Positions 1-12,660 are shown, numbered from the stretch's first letter. The stretch is DNA of 64,000 bases from Eonycteris spelaea (GCA_003508835.1 PUFA01000171.1:1-64000), one strand, 5' to 3'. Numbers and translations: made by a program. The notes: generated from the letters alone by a model not told the origin.

Positions 1-463
1 GGAAGGGAAAGAAGCCAAGCGCAAGAGTAAGATTTCAGGCGAGGTCTGGCCGAAGGTAGCTTCGGCCTGATACTGTAGGGAATGCAGAGGTGAGTTCTAC
101 CTCAGAGTTGGCCTGAGTTGAAGAGAGCTAGGTTTTCATTGTCCCGTACCCCTCAATCAGGGGCTCCGGCTGTCCTGGGAGTCGGGGTGGGGAGGTGAAA
201 CAGGACATAAACTTCCAGGTTCTCTAACTTCTACCTCTGCATGCACGTGCATGGCTCCAGTTGATTCAGGACAATCCTCTGAAGAGTCATACGTACAGGG
301 CATTAGAAGCAAAAGCTGAGAGATCAGGGGAGGTACACAGAAGCAGTTAAAGGAATCTGAGAGGCTCTAAGTGGAACACTGACAGTATTTACTACAGTGT
401 TAGATATCAAAAGGAAAGGATTAATGTTTCAACGTATTTGGAAATAGAGAAGAGCATCTTAGA
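1..463. other. Intergenic sequence, nothing recognised
   Basis: Non-repetitive-looking sequence, somewhat GC-richer at the left end, with no convincing coding frame or repeat. Confidence 0.5.
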
Positions 464-575
464 CTGTACTGTCCAATTATTAGCCTCTAGCCACATGTGG
501 CTAGTGGCTACTATACTGGACCATGCAAATACAGAATATTTCTATCAACAGAAAAAATTCTATTGGATAGTGCTG
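464..575 (-). mobile_element. MER5A-like hAT-Charlie fragment
   Basis: Diagnostic strings are CTAGCCACATGTGGCTAGTGG at 487-507 and, near the end, TTCTATTGGATAGTGCTG, the inverted terminus. It is shorter than the 189-bp consensus, consistent with an internal deletion. Confidence 0.75.
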
Positions 576-1465
576 TATCTAGACTGAGAATTGTATTACT
601 AAAATCATGGAACTGTGAAGGAGCAAATAGGTTAGTGGAATACAGGCTGTGACCCAATTGTCAAAAGTTTTGGAAGTATCGATCCATTAATTGTAGCATC
701 TAAAACATAACTACTGTTCAATTGGAGCTTACAATTTTAAGGACCCACTTTGAAAACATAAAAAATTGGCAGTATTCGTGTTTGCATCCTATATTGTCTC
801 CATATGTTACATCCATATTGTCTTATGTTAGGTCTCTTTTGTGCCTTTATCTGAAGATCTTCTCTCTAATTTGGTCTCTGGTCTCTCTTTTTCTTTGACC
901 CTTCTCCAGCCATTTCTCCAACAATAGTTCCAATGCTTCCTCTCTCGGCTTCAGGTTTGAATCTTTAATCCTGATTCAACAGTTTTGACTTAGCATTTTG
1001 AATTTCCTACCTCTTATCAACTACTTCCAGTTAGCCTCAATTTGTATATAAAGCCCCAGTTGGATGTATAAAGAATTCAGAAAGATAGGAGGTAGACTGA
1101 GGCAAATCAGGTAATGGATTTAGGAGTCCTGATCATGTTGGGCAGACTATGGGAAAAGAGTCAGTGGAGAAGAAAAAATGAAAGAAGAAAACAGAGGGGA
1201 GATAATGAGTGAATAAGAAAATTTTAGGGAACAAGAAAGTTTTAGGAAAAACAATTTCTTCCTTTATTTCTGGTGGAAAGAATGTATTCCCTGTCAATAC
1301 TATAAAATCTGCTACAAAGGAAAATCAAGGCTACTATATTGTCAAATCCTTGTTCCACTGCTTCTTGTAAAATCTTTATCTTCTCATCAACCAACATTTT
1401 TTTTCTACATATGAATTTATAAGAGAAGAAAATGACAAAACTACAAGCTTAAATCATGGAATATT
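576..1465. other. Intergenic sequence, nothing recognised
   Basis: AT-rich DNA. A pyrimidine-rich part at 840-1030 vaguely resembles L2 but not enough to call. Confidence 0.4.
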
Positions 1466-1990
1466 TTATTCTTAAATTAATTTTAAAAATTATAACAAAA
1501 TTTACCATCTTGACCATTTTTAAGTGTATATCCAGTTCAGTAGGATTAATACATTCATGTTGTTATGGAACTAATCTCTGTCATTTCATTTTATCTTGCA
1601 AAACCGAAACTCTGTACCCAGTAAACAGCACTTTCTCCCTTCCTCTATTCGTGGCAATCATCATTTCACTTTCTCTTTCTATTAATTTGACTACTGTAGA
1701 CACATAGATGGAATTATATAGTATTTGCATTTTTGTGACTGGAGATTATTTTTACTTAGCTTAATGTCTTCACATTTTATTCATGTTGTAGCATATGACA
1801 AGATTTGTTTTGTAAGGCTGGATAACATTCTATTGTATGAATAAGCTGAGTAATATTTTGTTGTATGTATATATCACATTTTGTTTATTTAATCATCTGT
1901 CAGTAGACAATTGGATTGCTTCCACCTTCCAGCTATTATGAATAATGCTATGTACATAAATCATGTAATTTTTATGAATTAGATATTTTA
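1466..1990 (-). mobile_element. Old L1 3' fragment, antisense
   Basis: The order of strings (CTTAGCTTAATGTCTTCAC, then a TAACATTCTATTGTATG box, then TTGCTTCCACCTTCCAGCTA and AATAATGCTATG) is the reverse complement of the mammalian L1 ORF2 end and 3' UTR. It is heavily diverged. Confidence 0.7.
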
Positions 1991-3390
1991 GAATATGCCC
2001 TGAACTTGGTATAAGTCATCATCTTCTTCAACATCACTTAGGGTATATATTTAATAATTGCAATGGCAACCTGAAAGCCTACCAAGATATTTAAAATTGT
2101 CACAAGCATTTTTTTTTTTTGAGGCAGGAGTCCAATACAGAAATTTTCTTATTTATTTTCTACTTCTAGGGCCTGCAGTCATAGCGATCACAGATTCAGA
2201 AGGCTACTTTATAAAGATATTTAATGCCTTATTCTGCTTTTAGGTTACCATTAGTTAAGAAATAATTAAATCACATTCAATATGTTATGATTTCTATAGC
2301 AAAGAAAATTCACCTAACACATACTAACATGATTCTCAAGAAATAAACATTGAAATAAAAATTTTGATTATAGGTGACGTTTAATCTAACCAGAATATTC
2401 ACTTTATCAGAACATAGTAAGCATTTTAATGCTTATTGACAGTATTGAGACTGTAAAGAATTGTGCTTCAAAGGATGTGAACCTTTGTTTTAATCAAATG
2501 TTGAAAGACTAAAAATGGCATCTATGTGTGGCAATTTGGGGTGGTATGTCCTCAGTTAGATGCAAGAACAACATGGTTTCAAATAAGTCCTTTCAGGGCT
2601 GATCTTAACCCCAATCCATGAGGCAAATCTTTATAGAAAGATGAAGAATTCCTCAGCCAATTCAGCCAAATTTCACCAACCGTAATTTTCACTGTTATGA
2701 ATGACTTCTCTCAGGATATTTGTTCCTTTTTTTGGAATCTGTTAAATTGCATGGTGAGGTCTTTTTTGCACCACACACTCACTCAGTCCCAAAAGGCCTC
2801 GCAGTGCATCCGTGTAGCTGATAAACAAGCTCACAAAAAAGCACAATGAACAACAGAAATCTCGGTTTTCTAAGTTACAGTGGTCTCTTTGGTGTGGGGC
2901 AAAGGAATGTGTGATATTGGATGAAACTGCAAATATCCAGGCATATAAATGCATCATCATTTGGGGGTGGGGAACTTAGTCAATCCTATTAATTTCATTA
3001 ACCAGGAGTAATTCTCAGTATAGCTTGATTCACAGTTTTATTTCTTCAGTAATTTGAGGATTGTCAAAGTATTTATATTAGACCTTTACCCCACTAATTT
3101 TTTTTTCTCCATCAAGAAAGAAGTGGTTATTATAATATCCTGATCTTCTACTTCTCTGTTTAAATTTCTCAATGTGAAAAGCAGCAGGGCTGCCTTCCTG
3201 GATAAAAAGACTTGTTTTTATAGTTTCTGCATCTCAGTATTTTTTAAAAGATGCATGACAGATACAAAAGACCAAAATCCAAAAGTCGGAGCCTGCTGGC
3301 AAGGTTCGTGATCATGGCCATCCAGTATGCATGGCTTTCTACACTAAACCCCATCCCTGAGTGGGTAATGTCTGTTCTCTTTCATTCCAG
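1991..3390. other. Intergenic sequence with one copy of a dispersed 34-bp motif
   Basis: No known repeat or gene was identified. Positions 2177-2210 are near-identical to 5899-5934, which suggests an old interspersed repeat that I cannot name. Confidence 0.4.
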
Positions 3391-3583
3391 CTCCTTCCAG
3401 AGGGATATAATTTTGTCACATGGCACAGTCTACTAAAACAGCTTGAACAGACGATGAGTTGTATGATTGTGTACATGGGCAAGGGCCTCGGGAGGAATTT
3501 GAGGCTGTGGTACATAGTGACCCCAAATGGGGAGAGATTTCCTGGAAACTGAACTGCAGCCGAAACCCAGGAGTTTAAAAAAG
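3391..3583 (+). other. Isolated exon-like block upstream of PRKG2
   Basis: The sequence TGTTCTCTTTCATTCCAG, ending at 3390, is a good acceptor, and AAAAAAG|GTAAGAA at 3584 is a good donor 193 bases later. The region between is less AT-rich than its surroundings. One frame reads LLPEGYNFVTWHSLLKQLEQ and remains open to a stop near 3551; another contains DDELYDCVHG. I recognise neither firmly. It could be an exon of an unannotated non-coding RNA, a decayed retrocopy, or chance. Confidence 0.2.
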
Positions 3584-4104
3584 GTAAGAAAGTAAATGTC
3601 AGCTTATCCCACTGGAATAAGTTATTGACAGTGGATTAGGGCAAAAAAAAAAAAAAAAGTAATTATCTTCATATCCCTATCAACTCTGTCTTTTTCATAA
3701 TTTAATAATATTTCTATTGGGTTTTTAAAAGGATTTCTCAATGTTCACGTTTCTGGGTGTCTGAAAACAGAATATATTTTGAAAAGTCAGTGAAAATATA
3801 AAATATAAAGTTTGATTACCCTGTTTATTTTCCTGCCTACCTTTTGGAGTTCACAAATCTCAGTGGGAATTCTGTGAACTAATGATTCTTATTTACCTGA
3901 GAAAGAAAAGGTATTTGCAAAAGATGAAGCATACCATTGCATTTCTTTCTTCTTTACTCTGAAACTATCTATTTGCTTTTAGGAAAGACTTTCTTTGCTT
4001 CACTTTGGCCAATGTAACTTATACAGTGGAGGCATGTATGATTTTTGGCCTACATATCCTTTAAAAATTCTCCTGAGAACATTCAGAAGAAAGTAGGGAG
4101 AAAA

Positions 4105-4320
4105 CGAAAAACTATTACAGAAGTCTTTGCTCAGAAGATCTTGATTCAAATTCTAGCTCAATTACTGTGTAATTTTGTGATCTTGGGTAAATCTCTTTGC
4201 CTTTTTCTGTAATCTCAAAGTAGAGATACCTGTCTCACAAAGTTATTTTGTGGACTAAATGAGATGATAAATGTGAAGCACTAAGTAAACCATAACATAC
4301 CACACAAATATGAGACATTA
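4105..4320 (+). mobile_element. MIR SINE
   Basis: The order is typical of MIR: GATTCAAATTCTAGCTC, then TGTGATCTTGGGTAAATCTC, then TGGACTAAATGAGATGATAA and AAGCACTAAGTAAA. Confidence 0.8.
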
Positions 4321-4429
4321 CCAGCAGAAGATCTAGATAAGTAAACTCAAAAGACATTAAGCAAAGGAATTCCTATTCTGGGCTTAAAAGTTTTGAACTG
4401 ATGTGATGAATACATATATGAATAACTTT

Positions 4430-4620
4430 TTGAGAGCCTGTAGCTATTATTCCAACCATAATTTTATTAATTCTCTCTATAATCTTGTGGGAGTGGTTAT
4501 TATTCTCCCATTATACAGATGTGAAAAATGCTCAGCTAGGTTACTCTGGTTATATTTCTACTAGGCACCAGACTCAGGATTTTAACCCTGTCTGTAAGGA
4601 CAAGTGGCTTGATGGCCTGC
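4430..4620 (-). mobile_element. MIR SINE, antisense
   Basis: Reverse-complement MIR core: TTATTATTCTCCCATTATACAG, followed by AGGATTTTAACCCTGTCTG. Confidence 0.7.
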
Positions 4621-4859
4621 TATCTTAACAATTGTTCTTTACTGGCTCTCTTCCAGCTATTTATGATACAGATTTTGTTCCCAAGAACTCTATGAAATAT
4701 CTTGGGAACTCCTGAGGCAGTCTAATGATGCCACTGATGGTTCTGGTGACTAATGTTGTGACAGATTTATAGAATTTTCGAGATTCTGTGCACAGATTTT
4801 AAGAAGCAGCATGCTATAAATGCTTGCTGTAAGACAGACAACTTTAAATAATGTTTCTG

Positions 4860-5045
4860 TATTGCTTATTTAATCCTTTTAGCCCAACAAGACAAGCTGT
4901 TCTTTAAAACCATCTCCATTTTATGAATGAGGAAACTGTAGCACAAAGAGGCTAAGTAACTTGCTCTCAACTGGTGAGAAGAGTGACTTGATCATGCGCA
5001 GCCTGACTCTAGAAGCCCATGGTTTTAACCACTACACTCTGTCTC
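4860..5045 (-). mobile_element. MIR SINE, antisense
   Basis: CATCTCCATTTTATGAATGA, GAGGCTAAGTAACTTGC and AACCACTACACTCTGTC follow the reverse MIR consensus closely. Confidence 0.8.
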
Positions 5046-5349
5046 TCTGATGGTCTGTGAGATGAAAGCATATCCATGGAGTACTTGATTGATTTGCATT
5101 ACTTGATCCTATGCAATATGCTTCAGTTTTAATGTCATTTTCAGTCACACTTACATCTGCAGAAAACACGTGCGTTAAGTGTTTCCATGTTCATGAGATG
5201 CTGTCTTACACAATATACACACCATTTCCCTAAGGCCCTAGTATATATGAAAAAATAAATCATTTAGAAAATATGACTAATATAAATCAACCCTACTTCC
5301 TTGACTTTTCTGCCTCTTAGGAAGCCATCTGAGTAGAGCAGATGGAGGG

Positions 5350-5560
5350 AGACCTGGTTACAATCTTGGCCCCAGCAGGCAAGCATACTAGCCAGGACAG
5401 AGTATGACCTTAGGCAGGTAACTTACCATCTCTAAGTCTTAATTTTCTCATTTATAAAATAGAGATTTAATACTTACATAAAGAATTATTGTGAGGAATA
5501 AAGAGATCACTTTTTAAAATGTCTCCCATAGTGTAAATGCTTAATAAATATTGATTCTTT
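5350..5560 (+). mobile_element. MIR SINE
   Basis: GACCTTAGGCAGGTAACTTA, TTTTCTCATTTATAAAATAG and ATGCTTAATAAATATTG are in MIR order. Confidence 0.75.
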
Positions 5561-7925
5561 CCATTTTTGCTTCTATTGGAATATACTCTAGTCATCTAAG
5601 CATTTTTACTTTGTTTTTTGAAAACCCTAAAACCACCAATTTATCTGACTTTCTTGGAATTTCTAATGCCTAAAAGGTTTTTAGGACATTTAAATACTTA
5701 GTGATCTTCACATAGCTAGTGATACAGACAGCCTCAGATGGTATCTGATGCCCCAAAGGGTGGTCTCATGATGACACGTACCTTATGATTATTCTGACCA
5801 TCTCAATGACTGATTAGTTTAGCTGACATGAGTCACATTTATCATTAAAACTGTCAAACTCATTTGTTTAGATTAATGGTCTATTTCCTGACACTTAGAG
5901 TCATAGTGATCACAGACTTAGAAGGCTAATTTTTCAAATAGAAAATCAGGGGATTGTAAAGAGACAATTCTCACTGCTGTTACTGGATACATCTTTTATT
6001 TGTTTGTCTGTTTTTAGACAAACTGATAATCCTGGACAGAGAAACATTTCTCTCCAGATCTCTGACTAATCTGCTAAATGAGGCCGAGTATTTTCTGAAT
6101 GGGGGAAGCTGCAGGAAGTCTTGGAAAGAAGTATTCCAGTGGCATTTTCTTGCAAGAATATAGATACCACTATCTCTTCAACTTAGAAAATTTTCAAGAA
6201 AAAATTGTCCAACATGGTCTGGCACACAGACTTTCTGCTTGGGAGGGACTATAACACGAAATGCTTCCTTGTTAGTTCTGGCAAAGTCAAGGAAGTTAGA
6301 TTATGAAAGAGACCCCTAAGGAAGCTAGATCATTTCCAAAGTGAGGGAAAAGCAAAGCAAAATTAGAGAATTTTAATGCCTTCCAACATGCAAAGATAAA
6401 AAGAAAATTAAAAAAAAAAAAAGGTATAGAGGTTATTACTATACCAGAGATGAAAGCCAGAAAAAGGCCTCCAGCCAAAGAAGGGATTCTTATATGCCGA
6501 GCCAACATTCCCCAACTATAGACTATTAAAATGAAAGGTCAAAACACAAAAGAATTTCTGGGCAGCCTCATATTGATGTTAATGCTTTATCTGGTAAAGT
6601 CAATTTGCAAACATTGATGAAATTATCTAGGCCTTAATCTACATCCATAAACCAGATAAACTTTGAATATTAACGAACTGAATTAGAGTCAAGTACAAAC
6701 AGCAGGCTTCCTGGAACATAGGAAATGGCAGACACTCAGTTAAAGCCAGTGCAAAAATGAAAGCACTGTGAAGATCAAGGAGTGGCAAAACCTAGCCATC
6801 TCCTCAGACAACCACAAGGGGAAAATGTTGACACTTCTAAGCAAAACAGTAACTAGAACTTAATACAGCGAGAAATTGTGGTGATGGTACCAGTAATACT
6901 TTTGAGAGTAGGATTGTTCATAATTTTTGGTGGAGAATCCCAAAGAAACTACATTTTTGAAAAATGTTTTCAAAGGAAAAATTAAATTGCATATAATGTT
7001 GACTTAGGTCTAAATTACATTTTAGGATATGAGCAATGTTCCTTTAAAAGCAAAAACATTTCAATTCTTAGCATTTTTTCACATAAAGTTCTTAATAAAG
7101 TTGAGCAACAAGATGTGTAATATGGCAGTATTTTGAATGAGATATTACAGTTAAAATTAGAACCACAAAAATTAGAACCACAAATATCAGTTTCCCTACA
7201 TGAGAATACTAAGGCTCCTTAACCAGGTAGGCTTTTAAAGCATTTCTTGGTTGCAATTTTAGCTGTGCTTAAATATGTAGGAAAAATTGACAGAGGAAAA
7301 TATAGCACTCTAAATAAAGGTGAGTTAACTAGAAAAACTTCCTGCTAGGTGAAGAAACTACTCTTCAAAGCGACAGTTTGCTGGGAGATACCTTTTGGAA
7401 TGCTAAGTCACAGTTGATGAGAAACACATTTAACACTCTCAAAAGGTAGAATTGCTCATTTCAATGTTTACTCAGTTGGGGAAGCATTTCTGACATGCAT
7501 GAAATTTGACTTCACAAGACTAAGTATTCTGGTGAAAATATTAGTATTTAGAGATGCAACATTATGCATAAAAAATAAACCATGGTTTCTGCCTATGTGA
7601 AAGTGTTATGAAGTGTACTTGATTTGACTTTTTAGAAAATAGGTCTTGTTAAATTTGGACAAGAACATACTTTGAAGAACATATTTTTAGCAGAGATATT
7701 TATTAGAAAGTTTTAGATCTGAGTTTGAAGTGTTAGTGTGCTCACTGCTATTGGAGTTTCAAAAGAACAATTTGTATAGAAAAATTAAATACTGTGGCAA
7801 ATTACATCTAGCATATCCTTAGAATGCTAGAGAGACTATGTTTTTTGTGAATGTTTTTATCTCAGTAAGTTTTCCATGTGATCACATAGCTCTTGTACTC
7901 ACTTAGTAAGATCTGGAAAGTCTAC
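5561..7925. other. Intergenic sequence, mostly unrecognised
   Basis: AT-rich, with the second copy of the 34-bp dispersed motif (5899-5934) and a small direct repeat AATTAGAACCACAAA (period 17) at about 7154-7185. No gene is seen. Confidence 0.4.
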
Positions 7926-8280
7926 TGCTATGGAGAGAATATTTGTGTCCCTTCAAAATTCACATGTTGAACCTAATCCCCAAGTGATGGTATTGGTAAG
8001 TGGGACCTTGGGAGGCCATTAAGACAGAGAGTGAATCCCTCATTATTAGGGTTAACTCCCTTATAAAAGAGACCCTAAAGAGCTCCTTCATCCTTTGCCA
8101 TGTGAGGACCTAGGGAGAAGCCATCTTATAAACCAGGAAGTGGGCTCCCGATAGACACCAAAACTGCCAGTATTTTGATCTAGGACTTCTCAGCCTCCAG
8201 AAATTTGATAAATAAATGTTTCTTGTTTAAGCAATCAATTTATGGCATTCTGTTATAGTAGCGCAAATGGACTACAATAG
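7926..8280 (+). mobile_element. Solo MaLR-type (MLT1-like) LTR with 5-bp target duplication
   Basis: It starts TGCTATGG and shows the family order CAAAATTCACATGTTGA, CCATGTGAGGACCTAGG, CTTCTCAGCCTCCAGAAA, AATAAATGTTTCTTG. It is flanked on both sides by TCTAC (7921-7925 and 8281-8285), the 5-bp duplication expected for ERVL/MaLR elements. There is no internal region, so it is a solo LTR. Confidence 0.85.
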
Positions 8281-8334
8281 TCTACAGTCTTAAAACCAAT
8301 TAGTAAACACTGAAATTCAATTGAAGATGGCTGT

Positions 8335-8448
8335 ATCAGTCACTTAGTAACTTAAAACAACAGCTATTTGTTTAGCTTTCTATTTGGTAGGTCAGCAATT
8401 TGGGCTAGGCTGAGCTGGGCAGTTCTTGTCTTTGCTGATCTTGGCTGG
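8335..8448 (-). mobile_element. Older LTR-like element, left part (interrupted)
   Basis: TTAAAACAACAGCTATTTG and AGGCTGAGCTGGGCAGTTC resemble the reverse of old MaLR LTRs. The text continues at 8892 after the inserted LTR, so the two pieces form one older element. Confidence 0.55.
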
Positions 8449-8886
8449 TGATACGAGCTGAATTGTGTTGTTCCCACTTCCCCCATGCCCCCTCAAATTC
8501 ATATGTTGAAGTCCTCGCCTCCAGTACTTCAGAATATTACCACATTTGGAGACAGGGTCTTTACAGAAGTAATTAAGGTAAAACGAGGTCATTAGGGTGG
8601 GCTCTAATTCATACGACTGGTGTCTTTATAGGAAAAGGAAATTTGGACAGAGATTAGTACAGAGGGAAGACATTGTGAAGATATAGGGAGACATAAAGAC
8701 AGCGTGTCTATAAGCCAAGGAGAGAGGCCTGGGACGAATCCTTCCCTCACCAACCTCAAAAGAAACCAACCCTGCCAACACTTTGATCTCAGACTTCTAG
8801 CCTCCAGAACTTTGAGAAAATAAATTCCTGTTGTTTAATGCACCCAGTCTTGTACTTTATTATAGCAACCCTAGCAAACTAAAACA
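8449..8886 (+). mobile_element. Solo MaLR-type (MLT1-like) LTR nested in an older LTR
   Basis: It starts TGATACGAGCTGAATTGTG and ends CAAACTAAAACA. It is flanked by a perfect 5-bp duplication, GCTGG, at 8444-8448 and 8887-8891. Internal strings AAATTCATATGTTGAAGTCC and AGACTTCTAGCCTCCAGAAC fit the family. Confidence 0.88.
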
Positions 8887-9245
8887 GCTGGGCTCTCGCA
8901 TACATCTACAGGTAGCTGGTGGGTTGTCTAGGCTGGCAAATTATAATGGCTTCAGCTTGGGTATCTGAAAAAATTGGAGTCTCTCTTTCCCTGTGTTTTC
9001 TCTTCCTCCAGCAAGTTAGCCAAGCTTGTTCAGATAGTATTTGCAGATTTCTAAGAAAGCAAGTGCAGAAACTGTAAGGCCTTCAAGGCTGAGACTTAGA
9101 ACTGGTAAAATATCACTCTTGCCACATTCTATTGATCAAAACAAGTCCGAGGGCCAACATAGATTCAACAGTTAGGAAAACAGACTCAGTCTCTTGGCAG
9201 AAGGAGAGACAGGGTATTGTGGCCATTTTTGCCATCCACCACAAT
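8887..9245 (-). mobile_element. Older LTR-like element, right part
   Basis: It resumes the element broken by the nested LTR: TCCTCCAGCAAGTTAGCCAAG, GCCACATTCTATTGATCAAAA, and an end like GGCCATTTTTGCCATCCACCA. The open frames in both directions here are fortuitous. Confidence 0.55.
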
Positions 9246-9359
9246 AGCCATTTGACAATAGCACTAAAACTTATCCATAGATCAGAAGAGTGGGTCAAGG
9301 TTATGCTCCAACATCAATTCTTGAAACCTCTTAAATGGAACTCTTTATCAAAATTATAC

Positions 9360-9890
9360 TGAGGCCACTATCCAAAGAATAAGGATTGGGTTGTTAAATA
9401 TTCATGCTTTTAAGTACATTCTGTTTCCAAAAAACAAATAATCTGTTTTAAGCAGATGCTAATGTACAAGACTGGATCACTGATTTAAAAAAAAAGAAAG
9501 TGAAATCTCTATCCAACAGGCTGATTATTAGATCTTAATTTTTATGAATAGATTAAGTAATAAGTGGGGTCATAGTAAGTCATTACTTGTTGAAACTTGC
9601 CTTTCCCAGGTTCAGATTATAAAAAGCAAGAGTTCATTTGCTTTTTTTTTTAATACAATTGATTGGGCTCTTTAATATTACCTTTTTAAGTATCTTCCAT
9701 TGATTAATTATTTAATGTATTCTTTTATTGAAAAAATATATTGTAAGAGCTTTATCACTTGCAATGTCATAGTAATACATCAGACTTGATCTTTGCTCTC
9801 AGAATTTTAGTAAAGAAGATATTAAGTCAACAAAAGTACACAAAAATATAATTAAAATTGTAAAAAAATTTACAAGTATCACATACAGTG
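9360..9890. other. Intergenic sequence, nothing recognised
   Basis: Very AT-rich sequence without a recognisable element. Confidence 0.4.
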
Positions 9891-9894
9891 AGCA

Positions 9895-10680
9895 GTAAAG
9901 GACCACTCATTCTATAAAGATATATTGAGTGGCTTATTATGCACTAGTTAATGTGCTTGGTACTGAAAATACCAAAGTGAATGAGTCAGAGATGTCACTT
10001 TCATTGTGGAGCTCACTTTCTAAGTTGAGAAATAGCCCCAAATACTAATTAGTTAGTTAAAAGTAAACAAAGACCTATGATAACTTGTGATAAATGCTAT
10101 GAGAAAACAGGTGAACAAAGAAAAGGACAAGAATGAGACCATCTTTGGAAGCTATGATCTGATCAGGCCTGAAGAGAAAATGACGTTTAAACTGAGACCT
10201 AAACATGAAAGAAGTTGTCATTTTTACAAGACAGAACATTTTCAGGTGAGGAAACAGGAAGTGCAAAGCCCCGAAGGGTGAAAGATCTTGACATGATGGA
10301 GCTGGAATCTTAATGAGTACAATGACTAGTGCTGCTGGAGGGTAGGGAGCCCAGCAGGGCAGGAGCCGGACCATGCCTGACCTCATAGGACAGGAAAAGA
10401 AGTTTGGAATTTATTCCAATGAAGTGGGAAGCCATTGAAAGATTTTAAGCAGAGAGTGATATGACCTATTCTAAGAACAGTCTGGTGCTGTGTGGAGAAT
10501 GGATTGAGAGGTTGAGAAGCAGGAGTAGTGAGACCAGTTATGAAGTTGTTTCAGGAGTCTAGGTAAGAGATCATGGTAGCCCACACCCCTGCGTGGAATG
10601 GAGAAATAGAACAGTGTGGGATTTTAACAGCAAGGTGTGATATACAGGAGGAGGGTCATGGAAGGCTTCTCTAAGCTAGG
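9895..10680 (-). mobile_element. L2 LINE fragment, antisense
   Basis: GAAGCCATTGAAAGATTTTA, GCAGAGAGTGATATGACC and AGGAGTCTAGGTAAGAGATC are the reverse complement of the L2 ORF2 end. Earlier parts (GTGGAGCTCACTTTCTAAG) match the L2 3' UTR reversed. Confidence 0.75.
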
Positions 10681-11780
10681 TTAATTTAAGGTGAGATCCA
10701 TATGTGAAAGGTTAGGAGAAAAGCTTACATTTACAATGTGAAGGCAGGGCTGAATTAAAACCTAAAAATCACTAAACTTCTGAAAGGTTATTACTCTCAA
10801 AACACACAAAATGTCTATGTAATTCAAAATTAGAACAGAACTAAACTACAAAATAGGTATAAGCGAGTTCCACCTGATTGAAATTTTTTTCACCATGACA
10901 ATATTCGTGCTTTCACTTTTGAAATTTCAGATATCAAATAATTTCAAGATAGTTTTTTAATGTAGATATGCTGAGGCTGTTTGTTTAATCTAGCTTTTAA
11001 CAAGGCCCTGCGAAGGGAAGGTGTTTGGAGTGTTTTCAACTGAGAGTAGGCTTCATCCTGTGGATCTAGGGCCAGTAGCCTGGGGCAGATCATGAGGTAG
11101 TCTGCAAGCTAAACTGAGAACTGGTTCTGAAGAACAAAGAAGGAAGATTCAAGAGAGTGGGAGAGGGAATTCAGTTAGGACTGAACTGCACTAACCGCTC
11201 TGAGAAATTAGTGTGGTGAGATTACAGGTGTCGATGGCAGTGGAGGAAATATTTCTATCAGAAGCCAGGTCAGATGTTTCTGAAGGTAAATTTTGATCAG
11301 AGAATGAATAGATTACCTAATCTACTATTTTTAAAAAAACATTATTTTATTCCGTTTCTCTGTTTCGACTGAAGAAAAGCAGAGCCGAGAGTTACTTTAG
11401 TTGGTGCAAATAAAATATCAAGGCAATGTATCGGTCCACTGACTTCTTCAAAAGAACTAAAAAAAGTCATCATTTTTTATATTTGGAAATTACCTCTTAC
11501 TTTGTTCTATTTTGACCTGTATAGTTTGCTTTTTAAGATAATACTGTAGCTGCTCCAGCCTGTATGTCTTGCAGTGGCTTTTAATGAAACACATTAAAAT
11601 TCTGACTTGGAATAATTCATTTTTGACTATACTGATTTATTTTTTCTTTTTACATTTTCATTTTCCTTGACTCTTCTATTAAACTATCAGCTCCTTTTCA
11701 TTATTTTGAATCATCCAATTCTTTGGTCCAGAGGTTTCATATACTTGAGAAGAGTAACCCATTTATCTTTGTATCTTGAG
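10681..11780. other. Intergenic sequence, nothing recognised
   Basis: AT-rich DNA with no supported gene or repeat. Confidence 0.4.
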
Positions 11781-12660
11781 CAAAGCATGAAAGAAAATAG
11801 ACTCTCAGTCTGCATGTGCAATGGAATTTGGACAGTCCTGCCCTCAAGGAGGTTGCAGGTAACCTGGGTGGTCAAGTGCATCAGAAATGACACATAGTGT
11901 TGTAAATGTAACAGGGGAATTATGTGATGAGACTGAAGTAGGAGAGAAAAAGAAGAGAGTTACTTGTGTATGGAGGTGTCAGGGAAAGCATGAAAGGGGA
12001 GGTGATTCCAGGGAAGCAGGTGAGGAAGGACACCCAGGTGGAGAAAACACCATGCAAAGGAGAAGCAAGGGGTATTCGGAGATTATAAAGTTCCCAAATC
12101 CTTAAATGTGCTAAAATGTACTGAGAAGGTGGCGGTATAGAAGGACACAAAGTCTAGAGATAAGCAGGAGGAAGAACATACAAGGCTTTGTAGGTCATGT
12201 TAGGGAGTTTGGACTTGTCAGGCAGTGAGACAGGGGTCAGGGAAAGGTCTTAGCATGGATAAGCTAAGTCTCATAGGACTGTGATCAGACTTGCGTTCTG
12301 CAGAGAGTACTTTGGCTATATCATTGGAGTGAGTTCAAATATACTTCGGATTGACCTGGTAAGGTCCTATGGCAGTAGGGTAGATGAGAGACTAGGCCCT
12401 TCAATAAAGCAGAGGCCATGGAAATGGAGAGGGAGTGTAGATTCAAGAGGTTTACAAGATGGAATGAACAAGACTTGATGGCTAGATACGAGGGTTTGGG
12501 GAGAGGTAGTTATTAGGAAGTTTCACGCTATATGGCTTAAGAGACAGGTAAATGATTGTGCTACCTACCAAGGTACAGAATACAGGACTCTTTGCAGGGA
12601 TGTGGAAGAAGTTGACAGTAAAAATGAAAAATCCGTTTTGGGGACATTTGTGTTGAGGGG
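11781..12660 (-). mobile_element. L2 LINE fragment, antisense
   Basis: CAGTCCTGCCCTCAAGGAGG, AGGCTTTGTAGGTCATGTTA and GGGAGTTTGGACTTGTCAGG follow the reversed L2 3' half over about 800 bp. Confidence 0.8.

Noticed and set aside
3391..3583. Vav/SKAP-like peptide reading
   Set aside because: Only about ten residues look alike and an in-frame stop precedes them; kept only as an exon-like block.
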